A stretch of DNA of 30,221 bases, taken from the NCBI GenBank assembly GCA_015488125.1, contig WFOJ01000107.1:1-30221 (forward strand), read 5' to 3'. The notes beneath the pieces were generated by a model that saw only the letters and a list, made by a program, of their open reading frames with translations, did no database searches and was not told where the DNA came from. The DNA comes from Mariprofundaceae bacterium. Its GTDB lineage: Bacteria; Pseudomonadota; Zetaproteobacteria; Mariprofundales; Mariprofundaceae. Positions 8,839-17,257 of this stretch are shown here, piece after piece; positions within the stretch are counted from its first letter, which is position 1; the number at the start of each line of letters is the position of its first letter. A program made the position numbers and the translations under genes.

Positions 8839-9900
8839 TCACCCCGATATCCCAATCGGTGCGGGTGCACCTTCAACATGTGATTGCACCCATTCCTCAA
8901 ATGACACATAAGCATTGCAAAAAGAAGCAAATACATCCGCAGAAAGGCAATAAACAAATGTTCGTTCACATGCCTGCCAGGTTTCCCCCGCAGGCAGGGT
9001 GGTAGAAAACATATCGCCGATTTCAAGTCGTTCCACCTTACCTGTTGTCTTTTTTCTTTCAAAAGCACCGATGAAAACAACAGCCCATTTCCCTTCAGGC
9101 AGGCTGCCAGCCTGAAGTTGTTGCCGTGGTGAAAACTCATGGACAGACGACTTCTTTGCCATCCATTCACGATCGATTTCCGCGATATCAGCAAGTGCAG
9201 GATGACCGCAACTCATGGAATACACCATGCGTTGCCTGACGATATTCAACAGATATTCACCCGCCAGCGGTGAGGCCTGCATCAGCTTCTGAATATCTTC
9301 CTCAGACAGTTCCAGTAACAAACAAGGCGTTAGCGTTGTCGCCGTTGCTGAACGCGGAAGATGGTAAATACTGGCAAATTCACCAAAGAAATCTCCCGGC
9401 CCAAGCTGATTCAGACTCAACTCAGCATCGCCTGAATGCATATGAATATGCACCTGCCCATCAAGAATCAAATAAAAGCTGTCGCTGATTTCACCCTGCT
9501 CAAGTACTGCCTCGCCAACACCAAAACGCCGCAAATCGCCATGCGCGATAAAATCCATGCTTTCCTGGTCGGATAACTGGCTAACAAGGGGAAAGACGCT
9601 GTTTTTTCCGCGAACAGCTGATTCTTCGCCTGTTAACTCGGCAATAACCATCAGGGAATTGATTTCATCCTCAGATGGGTGGCCAATTTTCCGACACATT
9701 TCAAGGAAGCCCAGGGCACTCTCTGAACGCTGACTTGAGATCATTCGTTGTGCGGTAAGAAAGGCAATTTCGCTAGCTTCACGATCCTTGCCTGCCTGAT
9801 GCAACATTTTCACCAAGGGACGGGAAATACGAAGGTCTTCCCTGAAGATTTCATTCAGACGTTCATAAACGAGCAACAGTTCGCGTTCATTCAGTGCCAT
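8839..9900 (-). CDS. Cyclic-nucleotide-binding (CRP-like) domain regulator without DNA-binding domain
   Basis: 353 residues. Residues ~1-100 are helical, with a TPR-like look ('YERLNEIFRED', 'ASEIAFLTAQRM'). Residues ~110-230 form a CNB/CRP effector domain: 'FGVGEAVLEQGEISDSFYLI' and 'LNQLGPGDFFGEFASIY', where the GE of the phosphate-binding cassette and the following 'PRSATAT' Arg are kept, so cyclic nucleotide binding is plausible. Residues ~250-345 look like a second, degenerate cupin-type repeat ('GKWAVVFIGAFERK', 'LEIGDMFSTTL'). No helix-turn-helix is seen, so it is more likely a signalling adaptor than a transcription factor. The gene stands alone between the cytochrome and the repeat at 9968; the ATG at 9900 has only a weak SD. 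Confidence 0.75.
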   Translation of the reverse strand: MALNERELLLVYERLNEIFREDLRISRPLVKMLHQAGKDREASEIAFLTAQRMISSQRSESALGFLEMCRKIGHPSEDEINSLMVIAELTGEESAVRGKNSVFPLVSQLSDQESMDFIAHGDLRRFGVGEAVLEQGEISDSFYLILDGQVHIHMHSGDAELSLNQLGPGDFFGEFASIYHLPRSATATTLTPCLLLELSEEDIQKLMQASPLAGEYLLNIVRQRMVYSMSCGHPALADIAEIDREWMAKKSSVHEFSPRQQLQAGSLPEGKWAVVFIGAFERKKTTGKVERLEIGDMFSTTLPAGETWQACERTFVYCLSADVFASFCNAYVSFEEWVQSHVEGAPAPIGISG

Positions 9901-9967
9901 TGCCCAAGCCTAAGCTGCCAGTAAAGTCTGGGCAAGCACTTGTTTTTTTGTTGGTTGACAGGGGAAG

Positions 9968-10135
9968 CTAGGAGTCTGTCGGGCTTTGATCAATCTACTG
10001 CGAAAAAGCGGATATTGGCCAAATATTCGCCCTGTTTTTTGTTAAATAGCGCTGCTATTCGCCGCCAACAGGTCGCATATTTGGCTCAATCCCGCTATTT
10101 CTCGTGACGATTGCCAAAGTCCGACAGACTCCTAG
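9968..10135. mobile_element. MITE-like palindromic element, copy 2 (complete)
   Basis: A 168-bp non-coding element. Its first 21 and last 21 bases are inverted repeats with one mismatch, beginning ctaggagtctgtcgg and ending ccgacagactcctag. The interior also pairs across its length: ccaaatattcgccctgtt against the complement of aacaggtcgcatatttgg, around a central imperfect palindrome aatagcgctgctatt, so one strand folds into a single long hairpin. CTAG at both ends could be a palindromic 4-bp target duplication. It sits six bases after the stop of the C39 exporter gene. The same element occurs degraded at 5083-5225. No transposase is encoded, consistent with a non-autonomous element mobilised in trans. 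Confidence 0.85.
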
Positions 10136-10141
10136 AAGGAG

Positions 10142-12841
10142 TTATCGTTCTTCTATTTTTCCGTTGTGCAGGCGTATATTGCGCCAGTTGGTGTCGTTTC
10201 GGATCAGCTCCTGAACTTTTCGCTCGCTTTTAAGCAGGCGAGCGTAGTGGGAGGATGGTTGTGCTGTCAATGTGGCAGGAGCATCATCTTCAACCAGTCG
10301 ACCTTCATCAATTACCCAGACGCGATCAAAGCCATGCGTGTCGCCAACATCATGCGAAATGAATATCAGTGTTGCATGTCGCCAGTACTGGCGCGCCTTG
10401 AGAAGTAGTCTGCTGCGTTGCTCACGGGTCAGACCACGGAACGGTTCGTCCAGAATTACCAGACGCACTTTCTTGCGATTCATGGCGCGTGCCAGACGAA
10501 CACGCTGGCCTTCACCGCCAGATAGTAAACCTCCCTGTTCACCCAACAGCGATTGTTCACGTTCTGGAAGTTGATCCAGCAAGGGAAGCAGTTCTGCCTG
10601 TTCCCACAAGGCATCATCAACAGCGTCGTTATCCTCTGTTTCGTTGCCATAGCGGATGTTCTGCAATAAGGATTTGTTCCACAACTGAATTTCCGGATCC
10701 ACCCACACCAGTTCTCGACGTAGGCGATGAAGCGCATCACCATGCAGCAGTTCACCATCCACCCACACGCTGCCGCCCGAAGAAGGCTTGTGCCAGCCGA
10801 GTAATAACCCCACCAGGGTGGATTTTCCCGCACCGGATTTGCCAACCACGGCCAAATGTTCGCCAGCTCGAATGATTGCCTGCAAATCATGCAACACCGT
10901 ATGACCACGGAGCTTCAGTTCCACTTGATGAAAAACGATTGTTACTCCGTTTGTAATGTCTGAATTTGCAGCCGATGCCTGAACAGATGGTGGAGGTGAA
11001 ATATCGTCAGTATACCAGTGGTGACTTTCGTTCGGTGCGCTCAGTGGTTCCAGCACGCGCAACAAACGATTGCGCCGGGCAGGGTATTGCTGTGCGGTCT
11101 CGGCTAGCATGGTACCAAGAACCGGCAGTTGCAGTATCCAGTAGAGTAACAGCAGCATGCCACTGCTATCGCGCACGCCACTATGAAAATAGCCTGATAC
11201 CAGTATCATCGACAATAGGGTACTACCCAGCAACTGGATCAGTGTGCTTAATTCAAAACTGGCAAAAAAAGATTGGCCGGACTTCATCCACTGTAACAAA
11301 CGCTGATCATGCTTCGTGCGCAGTGCTGCTTCGGCACGGTGTGCCTGAATCGGTGTCAGTCCCAACAAGGCATCGAGGTAAAAGCGACTTAATCCTCCCA
11401 TGTGGGTACGAAACTGCATGTCTTGTTCGCGCAACAAAGGCTGTGTGGCGAACGTCAGTGTGATGATCAGCGTGGCACTGAGAACAATTAGACCTGTTCC
11501 TGCTGGATAAAGAACAATCAGCCCCACACAAATAAAAACAATTTGTAGCAACAAACGCCAGAAATTGATGGCTAAATCCGGAAGGTTGCGAAGATCGCGC
11601 AACTCAAAGGCACGCTGAATCATGTCTGAGGTCAGCCGACTGTGAAAATAGCCATCTTCCAGTTGCGGTAGTTTTTCCAGAAGTTGCTGTCGCAGGCGAA
11701 TTTCCAGCCGCCGTCCTATTTGCCAAGTGGCCATGGTCATCGGCCATTCCAGCAACAGCAGAGAAAGGAAAAAGATAAAAACAAGCGCATAACCTTCTTC
11801 CTGTTGTGGCAGCAAATGGACTTTTTCGGCAATCTCCACCAAACCACGCAAGACAATGACTTCAACCGTGATGCCAATGGCTGCAAAGAACGCACAGGCA
11901 ACCAATAGTGTTGGTGTAAGCAAGCCATCGGCACGCATACTCGAAAACACCCGGTGCAGAACGCTTTCTTGTTTTTCCTTCAGGGCATTGGCAATATCTT
12001 CAGGGAGCGGCTTGCTGTGTGTATCCTCTTGCAGGTTTTCTGATGTTTCAGATGCATGTTGTTGCTCAAGACGCCCCGGAATATGCACGATCACAGCCGA
12101 ACGAAAAATCAACTGACTGCTATCCTGCGGTGCGGGATAGACCAGCCAATAACAACCTGCGATGGAAGAAGGATGCTTGTAAAGCTGGTTCACCAGTTTA
12201 CCTGCCTCATTTCCCGATGCAATAGTATGTGTTTTCAGTAGATCTTCCACCATGCGTACGGCAGCATCCAGTGTGGCCAATGCAGACCAGTGTTCAGAAG
12301 CAGCCGCCATTTCGATGCAACCTTCCACCCACGCTGAATCCTCACAGATGCGACGTAAACGCTGACGCAAGGGATCAAGGAATTCACTGCTGCCGCCCCA
12401 CTGCAACCAGGCTTCCGGGGTAATTAACTGGTGATGGGTGTAAAGCATCGCCTTCAATTCATCCAGACGCAGCCAGCGTCGCCCAGTTGCCGGATCCATG
12501 ATCTGCGCCCAGTCAAAAATAATTTGCCATAGCACGATAACATGGGGCGCACCGTCAGGTAATCGAACCAGTATCAGGGACGGTAATGTTGAAATACTGT
12601 TGAGGAAGAGGTGTTCTTTCGGGATCAATAGCTGTGCAGCATCAAAGCCTAGTTGAACGGCAATATCCTCCAAAGTATCAATGGATGTACCATCTACATC
12701 TGTCTGACAAGCTTCGCGCAGGCGGGCGTAGTTAAGTTTGCCACCAAAACCATCCAGCAATGATTTAAGCGCGGCCGGGCCACAATCCATGGCAGATGTC
12801 TGGATGACCTGTGGAACAAAAAAGCTTCTTCTGGTTTGCAT
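10142..12841 (-). CDS. Peptidase-containing ABC exporter (C39 peptidase, membrane domain, ATPase)
   Basis: 899 residues, bacteriocin/RiPP-exporter type (PCAT/SunT-like). Residues 1-140 form a C39 peptidase: Gln in 'PQVIQ', catalytic Cys20 in 'AMDCGPAAL', His in 'APHVIVLW' (~100) and Asp in 'MDPATG' (~115), so the triad looks intact. A spacer of ~150 residues precedes membrane helices from about 300 to 590. The ATPase has Walker A 'GKSGAGKST' (~665), signature 'LSGGEGQRVRLARA' (~772), Walker B 'LVILDEPF' and H-loop 'FISHD'. Known family action is to cut leader peptides after a GG-like site and export the core through the inner membrane. The start ATG overlaps the adaptor's stop by one base (TGATG); a TTG one codon earlier is possible. 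This is the last gene of the cluster. Confidence 0.92.
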   Translation of the reverse strand: MQTRRSFFVPQVIQTSAMDCGPAALKSLLDGFGGKLNYARLREACQTDVDGTSIDTLEDIAVQLGFDAAQLLIPKEHLFLNSISTLPSLILVRLPDGAPHVIVLWQIIFDWAQIMDPATGRRWLRLDELKAMLYTHHQLITPEAWLQWGGSSEFLDPLRQRLRRICEDSAWVEGCIEMAAASEHWSALATLDAAVRMVEDLLKTHTIASGNEAGKLVNQLYKHPSSIAGCYWLVYPAPQDSSQLIFRSAVIVHIPGRLEQQHASETSENLQEDTHSKPLPEDIANALKEKQESVLHRVFSSMRADGLLTPTLLVACAFFAAIGITVEVIVLRGLVEIAEKVHLLPQQEEGYALVFIFFLSLLLLEWPMTMATWQIGRRLEIRLRQQLLEKLPQLEDGYFHSRLTSDMIQRAFELRDLRNLPDLAINFWRLLLQIVFICVGLIVLYPAGTGLIVLSATLIITLTFATQPLLREQDMQFRTHMGGLSRFYLDALLGLTPIQAHRAEAALRTKHDQRLLQWMKSGQSFFASFELSTLIQLLGSTLLSMILVSGYFHSGVRDSSGMLLLLYWILQLPVLGTMLAETAQQYPARRNRLLRVLEPLSAPNESHHWYTDDISPPPSVQASAANSDITNGVTIVFHQVELKLRGHTVLHDLQAIIRAGEHLAVVGKSGAGKSTLVGLLLGWHKPSSGGSVWVDGELLHGDALHRLRRELVWVDPEIQLWNKSLLQNIRYGNETEDNDAVDDALWEQAELLPLLDQLPEREQSLLGEQGGLLSGGEGQRVRLARAMNRKKVRLVILDEPFRGLTREQRSRLLLKARQYWRHATLIFISHDVGDTHGFDRVWVIDEGRLVEDDAPATLTAQPSSHYARLLKSERKVQELIRNDTNWRNIRLHNGKIEER

Positions 12842-13371
12842 CAACGGGTTGAGTGAACAGATCTTGCGCTAACAACGTGGAAAAGGAATGCCGCAGGTGT
12901 CTCACTGGCAACAGCAACCTCCACTTCGGGAGCTTGCGCATCGCTTCCGGGTGATGTGGGGTTATCTCTACGGACTTCCAGGTGAAGCGTGGCTGTTCCC
13001 TGTTTGCTGTTCACTTGATCAACCGTGGTGGTGAACGGACGGTTGGGAAGAGTTTCATCGCCAGAGAAATAAAGTGCCGCTTGCTGACCTTTTTCGATGT
13101 GTGACAGATCCGCTTTGCTGAAATGTGCAATAATGGTATAGCGTTGATAGGGGATGATATGCGATTGTTGATCGTCCAAGCGCCAGACGGGTTGAGGCTC
13201 CAGCGTGATTGTGGATGATTCACTTTTCAGATAGTGATACACGGTTCCATTAAAAAACCAGAGTAACCAGCACAGTATAATGACCAGACCAGCTATCATG
13301 CCAAAACGAACCAGTGTTTCAAAGCGATCCGCATGAAGTGCCGCAGCAGTGCGTGAAAAAGAAATTGACAT
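12841..13371 (-). CDS. Miniature HlyD-like membrane-fusion (adaptor) protein
   Basis: 176 residues starting MSISFSRTAAAL. One membrane anchor (residues ~24-42, 'FGMIAGLVIILCWLLWFF') is followed by a periplasmic beta-rich domain with 'YTIIAHFSKADLSHIEKGQQAALYF' and a strand-rich tail, resembling the C-terminal beta-barrel of HlyD-type adaptors. The long alpha-hairpin and lipoyl domain of classic adaptors (400 residues or more) are missing. An in-frame start at 13488 would lie inside the preceding gene, so 13371, four bases after that gene's stop, is preferred. The 3' end overlaps the C39 exporter. It probably partners that exporter in the periplasm, but could not reach TolC by itself. Family call is by shape, with moderate certainty. 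Confidence 0.6.
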   Translation of the reverse strand: MSISFSRTAAALHADRFETLVRFGMIAGLVIILCWLLWFFNGTVYHYLKSESSTITLEPQPVWRLDDQQSHIIPYQRYTIIAHFSKADLSHIEKGQQAALYFSGDETLPNRPFTTTVDQVNSKQGTATLHLEVRRDNPTSPGSDAQAPEVEVAVASETPAAFLFHVVSARSVHSTR

Positions 13372-13375
13372 CCGT

Positions 13376-16300
13376 TTAACCGCCGCTCTTTTTGTTTTTC
13401 TTGGCCAGGGCCTCCAATTCGATATCGACACGACGATTGCGTGCGCGTCCCTCTTCCGTGGCGTTGCTGGCAATCGGAACGCTCTCACCTTTACCTTCGG
13501 CGTGAATCAATGCGCCAGGAATTCCCAGGTTTTGCAATTCTTTTTTCACTGCCTGCGCCCGCTTCTCTGATAAGCGCTGGTTAAATGCTTCACTGCCACG
13601 GCTGTCCGTGTGTGCTGTGATATGAATGGATTTAATTAGCGCAATATTGAGTTTTTTGACCATCTTGCGCAATTCCCGTTTGGCTTCGCGTGATAGCAGA
13701 GCCTTGCCCACTGCAAAGCTTTTATCCGAGGCAAACGTGATCGTTTGCAGTACGACACAACCATGCTTGTCCACTTTCAGTCCGGCAGGTGTTTGACGGC
13801 ATGCATCGCGATAATCAGCCACACCATCGGCATCACTGTCCGTCGGACAACCTTTCGCGTCAACACCGAAGGCCAGTTCTTCTTTGGTGTTGGTGCGGCA
13901 TTGGTCGCGATAATCCGCCACGCCATCGGCATCGCTGTCTGTCGGGCAACCCTTTTCATCAACACCGAAGGCCAGTTCTTCTTTGGTGTTGGTGCGGCAC
14001 TGATCGAGATAATCCGCCACGCCATCGGCATCGCTGTCCGTCGGACAGCCTTGCGCGTCAACACCGAAGCTCAGTTCTTCTTTCGTATTGGTGCGGCACT
14101 GATCAAGATAATCCGCCACGCCATCGGCATCGCTGTCCGTCGGACAGCCTTGCGCGTCAACACCGAAGCTCAGTTCTTCTTTCGTATTGGTGCGGCACTG
14201 ATCGAGATAATCCGCCACGCCATCGGCATCGCTGTCCGTCGGACAGCCTTGCGCGTCAACACCGAAGCTCAGTTCTTCTTTGGTGTTGGTGCGGCACTGA
14301 TCGAGATAATCCGCCACGCCATCGCTATCGCTGTCCTTCGGACAACCTTTCGCATCAACATCAAAGGCCAGTTCTTCTTTCGTATTGGTGCGGCATTGGT
14401 CGCGATAATCCGCCACGCCATCGGCATCGCTGTCTGTCGGACAGCCTTGCGCGTCAACACCGAAGCTCAGTTCTTCTTTCGTATTGGTGCGGCACTGATC
14501 AAGATAATCCGCCACGCCATCGGCATCGCTGTCCGTCGGGCAGCCTTTCGCATCAACATCAAAGGCCAGTTCTTCTTTCGTATTGGTGCGGCACTGATCA
14601 AGATAATCCGCCACGCCATCGGCATCGCTGTCCGTCGGACAGCCTTGCGCGTCAACACCGAAGCTCAGTTCTTCTTTGGTGTTCGTACGACACTGATCGA
14701 GATAATCTGCCACGCCATCGGTATCACTGTCCGTCGGACAGCCCTTTTCATCAACACCGAAGCTCAGTTCTTCTTTGGTGTTGGTGCGGCACTGATCGAG
14801 ATAATCAGCCACGCCATCGCTATCGCTGTCTGTTGGACAACCTTTTGCGTCAACGCCGAACGTCAGTTCTTCTTTCGTGTTGCTGCGGCACTGATCAAGG
14901 TAGTCTACCACACTGTCGGTATCACTGTCTGTCGGGCAACCCTCGCGGTTGACACCGTATTTCAATTCTTCAGGGTTATTTTCAGGGCATTGATCCCAAT
15001 AGTTGGGCACACCATCATGATCCTGGTCAATGGCGCATCCATAGGAGTCAAGGCCAGCCTCAATATCCTGTTTGCTACTCAGCGGACAATGGTCAAGATA
15101 ATCCGGCATACCATCTGCATCACTATCTTTAGGAATACCATTGGCGTCTACACCAGCACTGATTTCCTGCTGCGTATCGTGTGGACTCTGATCCAGATAA
15201 TCTGCTACGCCATCGTTATCAGAATCAATAGGGCAACCATGCTGATCCACGCCATATTGTAGTGCTGCTTTGCTATCACTCGGGCAAGCATCCCGGTAAT
15301 CTGGCATCTCATCGTGATCATGATCAACAGGACAACCCGTTTGATCTACGCCCTTAACAATTGCTTCAGGGCTATCATTGCGGCACTGATCGCGGTAATC
15401 CGGAACCTGATCCCGGTCACTGTCAACCGGAACTCCTGCCTGTTCTCCCTCCTGATAGACACCAAAGATCAACATTTCGGGTGTATCATCAGGGCTGTGA
15501 TCCAGTGGATTGATCACCCCATCCTTATCCCTATCATGATCGATGCATAGCGGATGTTTGCTTATCGGTTGTTGGTCAGCATTTTTATTTTCCAGTGTGA
15601 AATAGGAAAAGCCTTTTTTATCCAGCCATTTGATCAAATAGAGTTTGTCGCGAACATCGCCGTTATCCTGGTAGTATATATTGCCCGTCAAGCCGCTGCA
15701 AATATTTCCATAACGCAGTTCATCGGCAATTTTAAGCGAATCATTTGAGCCATTAGCATGTTGAATGGCATGTAAAAGCATGTTGATGCTATCGTATGCC
15801 AAAGCTGCATAACGATCAGGTTCTTTTCCGTATTCATGTTTGAATCGCTGGGTGAAAGGAATATTTTGAGGATGTTGTGGGTCAAACACCGTAGGGATAG
15901 CAACATTGGCGGATTGTTTGTGTTGCTCCTGCCACGCTTGCAAGGCGTTCCAGAAAGTAGATTGATCCAGCGAATCATTACCGATAAATGGCACATCGCT
16001 AACTCCGCGTTTGCGAAATTCCTTGATGATTTTTAGTGATAATTCGCTGTTGGTAAAGATCAGGATGGCGTCAATGGCCTGCCTGTGATGTTGACGGCGA
16101 AATTCAACAGCGAACTTTGTTAAATCACGTTCCGGCATACTGTTGAAAAATGATTTTTGTATAACCGTTTTGATGCCATACTGTTCAGATGCTTGTTGAG
16201 AAAAAGCATCCGTTAATTCCAGTGCACCTTCGCTGCGCTCGTTAAATACTGCAACCCGGTGATAACCACGGAAATGTGCAAATTTGGCCAGTTGTGCGCC

Positions 16301-16858
16301 TAATATCAGGTTGGTTGGCAACATGCGAAAGACCAGATCAAAGCCCATGGTTGTCAGAATGGTATCTGTTGCCGTAGGGGCAATAAACAGCATTCGGTTT
16401 TGTTGATAGGCATGTGCTGCTGCAAACGCCATGGCAGAATATTGATGACCAATCACGGCTACGACACGTGGAGAAGAAGACGTGAAGTCACGGGCGATGA
16501 TGCGAGAGCGCTCCTTGGCTGCTTCACCGAAGGTAAGTATGGAACTGTGTTCCAGCAAATCCAGTTGTGATGCTTCGTCTTCATTAACAACGAGTTCAAT
16601 GTGTTTTCCTGCAATACCACCGGACTCATTGGCCTGAGTTACCGCAAGGCGTGCTCCGGCAACAAATAACCCATGATTCTCCGGCCAGGCTATGCCTATG
16701 GATAGCTTATCACTTTTTGCGGCATCAGATACTTCTGCAGGTAAACTGCATCCAGCAACAAGAATGATGTAGCCACACAGCCAGTACTGGAACAATTGAA
16801 CGATAGAATAATTGGGCGTTTTTGTCGATGCGTAACCACGCCATAAGTAATCAGTCAT
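13376..16858 (-). CDS. Lipoprotein fusing periplasmic-binding domain, 18 thrombospondin-3 repeats and OmpA domain
   Basis: 1,160 residues. A hydrophobic segment with lipobox 'LVAGC' (Cys ~37) suggests lipid anchoring. Residues ~50-430 match the branched-chain-amino-acid-type binding fold (Peripla_BP_6): 'IGIAWPENHGLFVAGARLAV', 'VAVIGHQYSAM', 'YAALAYDSINMLLHAI'. Residues ~439-1034 are 18 thrombospondin type-3 repeats, mostly 33 residues, of the form DSDxDGVADYxDQC...GCP, expected to bind Ca with one disulfide-capable Cys pair per unit. Residues ~1035-1150 form an OmpA/Pal peptidoglycan-binding domain ('HITAHTDSRGSEAFNQRLSE', 'NRRVDIEL'). OmpA plus TSP3 is common; adding a ligand-binding receptor is not. 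No SD precedes ATG 16858; a downstream TTG at the signal peptide is an alternative. The adaptor and C39 exporter follow four bases later, so it may be their envelope receptor or bridge. Confidence 0.9.
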   Translation of the reverse strand: MTDYLWRGYASTKTPNYSIVQLFQYWLCGYIILVAGCSLPAEVSDAAKSDKLSIGIAWPENHGLFVAGARLAVTQANESGGIAGKHIELVVNEDEASQLDLLEHSSILTFGEAAKERSRIIARDFTSSSPRVVAVIGHQYSAMAFAAAHAYQQNRMLFIAPTATDTILTTMGFDLVFRMLPTNLILGAQLAKFAHFRGYHRVAVFNERSEGALELTDAFSQQASEQYGIKTVIQKSFFNSMPERDLTKFAVEFRRQHHRQAIDAILIFTNSELSLKIIKEFRKRGVSDVPFIGNDSLDQSTFWNALQAWQEQHKQSANVAIPTVFDPQHPQNIPFTQRFKHEYGKEPDRYAALAYDSINMLLHAIQHANGSNDSLKIADELRYGNICSGLTGNIYYQDNGDVRDKLYLIKWLDKKGFSYFTLENKNADQQPISKHPLCIDHDRDKDGVINPLDHSPDDTPEMLIFGVYQEGEQAGVPVDSDRDQVPDYRDQCRNDSPEAIVKGVDQTGCPVDHDHDEMPDYRDACPSDSKAALQYGVDQHGCPIDSDNDGVADYLDQSPHDTQQEISAGVDANGIPKDSDADGMPDYLDHCPLSSKQDIEAGLDSYGCAIDQDHDGVPNYWDQCPENNPEELKYGVNREGCPTDSDTDSVVDYLDQCRSNTKEELTFGVDAKGCPTDSDSDGVADYLDQCRTNTKEELSFGVDEKGCPTDSDTDGVADYLDQCRTNTKEELSFGVDAQGCPTDSDADGVADYLDQCRTNTKEELAFDVDAKGCPTDSDADGVADYLDQCRTNTKEELSFGVDAQGCPTDSDADGVADYRDQCRTNTKEELAFDVDAKGCPKDSDSDGVADYLDQCRTNTKEELSFGVDAQGCPTDSDADGVADYLDQCRTNTKEELSFGVDAQGCPTDSDADGVADYLDQCRTNTKEELSFGVDAQGCPTDSDADGVADYLDQCRTNTKEELAFGVDEKGCPTDSDADGVADYRDQCRTNTKEELAFGVDAKGCPTDSDADGVADYRDACRQTPAGLKVDKHGCVVLQTITFASDKSFAVGKALLSREAKRELRKMVKKLNIALIKSIHITAHTDSRGSEAFNQRLSEKRAQAVKKELQNLGIPGALIHAEGKGESVPIASNATEEGRARNRRVDIELEALAKKNKKSGG
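13844..14932 (-). repeat. Eleven near-identical 99-bp tandem units (TSP3 array)
   Basis: Exactly 11 units of 99 bp (33 codons each) encode repeats 7-17 of the lipoprotein. Units differ mainly at a few codons (AQ/AK/EK, S/A, L/R, G/D). The older flanking repeats 1-6 and 18 are clearly diverged. The open frame on the opposite strand through this block is a by-product of the repetition. Confidence 0.95.
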
Positions 16859-16929
16859 GAATCAGGGTTATATCCAGAAATCAGTCTGGGAACAGAAAAT
16901 TCCTGCCGTCAGTTTTCAGACTGCAGAGT

Positions 16930-17019
16930 AAAAAATATCCACCCAATTATCCCTGTTTTTACCGACAGTGCGAAACGCGCGCGGTAAGTGGAAAACGTCG
17001 AGATAACTGAGTGGATATT
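16930..17019 (-). terminator. Large nested hairpin with T-run, probable terminator
   Basis: 18-bp arms at 17002-17019 and 16934-16951 pair with two mismatches (AATATCCACTCAGTTATC read on the minus strand). A second stem, TTACCG/CGGTAA, lies inside at 16959-16987. On the minus strand the structure ends in TTTTTTA. It lies 36 bp after the 58-aa gene and about 70 bp before the 1,160-aa lipoprotein start, so it would terminate or attenuate the DUF697-like/58-aa transcript. Confidence 0.6.
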
Positions 17020-17054
17020 ATTTCATAAGGGTACAGCACCTGACCAACAATGGT

Positions 17055-17231
17055 TCAAATGGAAGATGACGTGCCAGAAGATGTTGAACTTCCAGCGCCC
17101 GGAACCAGTCCTTTAAGATTAAGATGATTCCAGAAATCACTTAAACTATTACCCGCCTTGATATTAGTGCGCTGCGCCATACCCGCGCGTTTTGGAGTTG
17201 AGCGCTTTGCTTGTCCATGCTTGTTATTCAT
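17055..17231 (-). CDS. 58-residue basic peptide, unknown; candidate cargo or accessory peptide
   Basis: A short frame starting MNNKHGQAKRSTPKR and ending in a Ser/Thr/Gly tail (PGAGSSTSSGTSSSI). A GAGG SD lies about eight bases before the ATG, and it begins 26 bp after the DUF697-like gene stop. The N-terminal half is strongly basic (Lys/Arg), the centre (SLSDFWNHLNLKGL) could form an amphipathic helix, and the tail is low complexity. There is no Cys and no classic double-glycine leader; GA and GS pairs occur at 'PGAGS'. It lies in a cluster with a C39 peptidase-ABC exporter, which makes it worth considering as a substrate. It could equally be a small partner of the DUF697-like protein. Coding status rests on SD, position and composition only. 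Confidence 0.5.
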   Translation of the reverse strand: MNNKHGQAKRSTPKRAGMAQRTNIKAGNSLSDFWNHLNLKGLVPGAGSSTSSGTSSSI

Positions 17232-17257
17232 ACTTACGCCTCGCTAAATGAACTTGA

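Noticed and set aside
13844..14932. Regular array that could suggest a CRISPR locus
   Set aside because: Units are contiguous 99-bp coding repeats with no unique spacers and no cas genes nearby.
13745..15262. Long plus-strand open frame (~500 codons) and a second ~390-codon frame antisense to the TSP3 lipoprotein
   Set aside because: Both are produced by the 99-bp repeat staying in phase (99 is divisible by 3); the minus-strand protein has recognisable Ca-binding repeats and domains on both sides.
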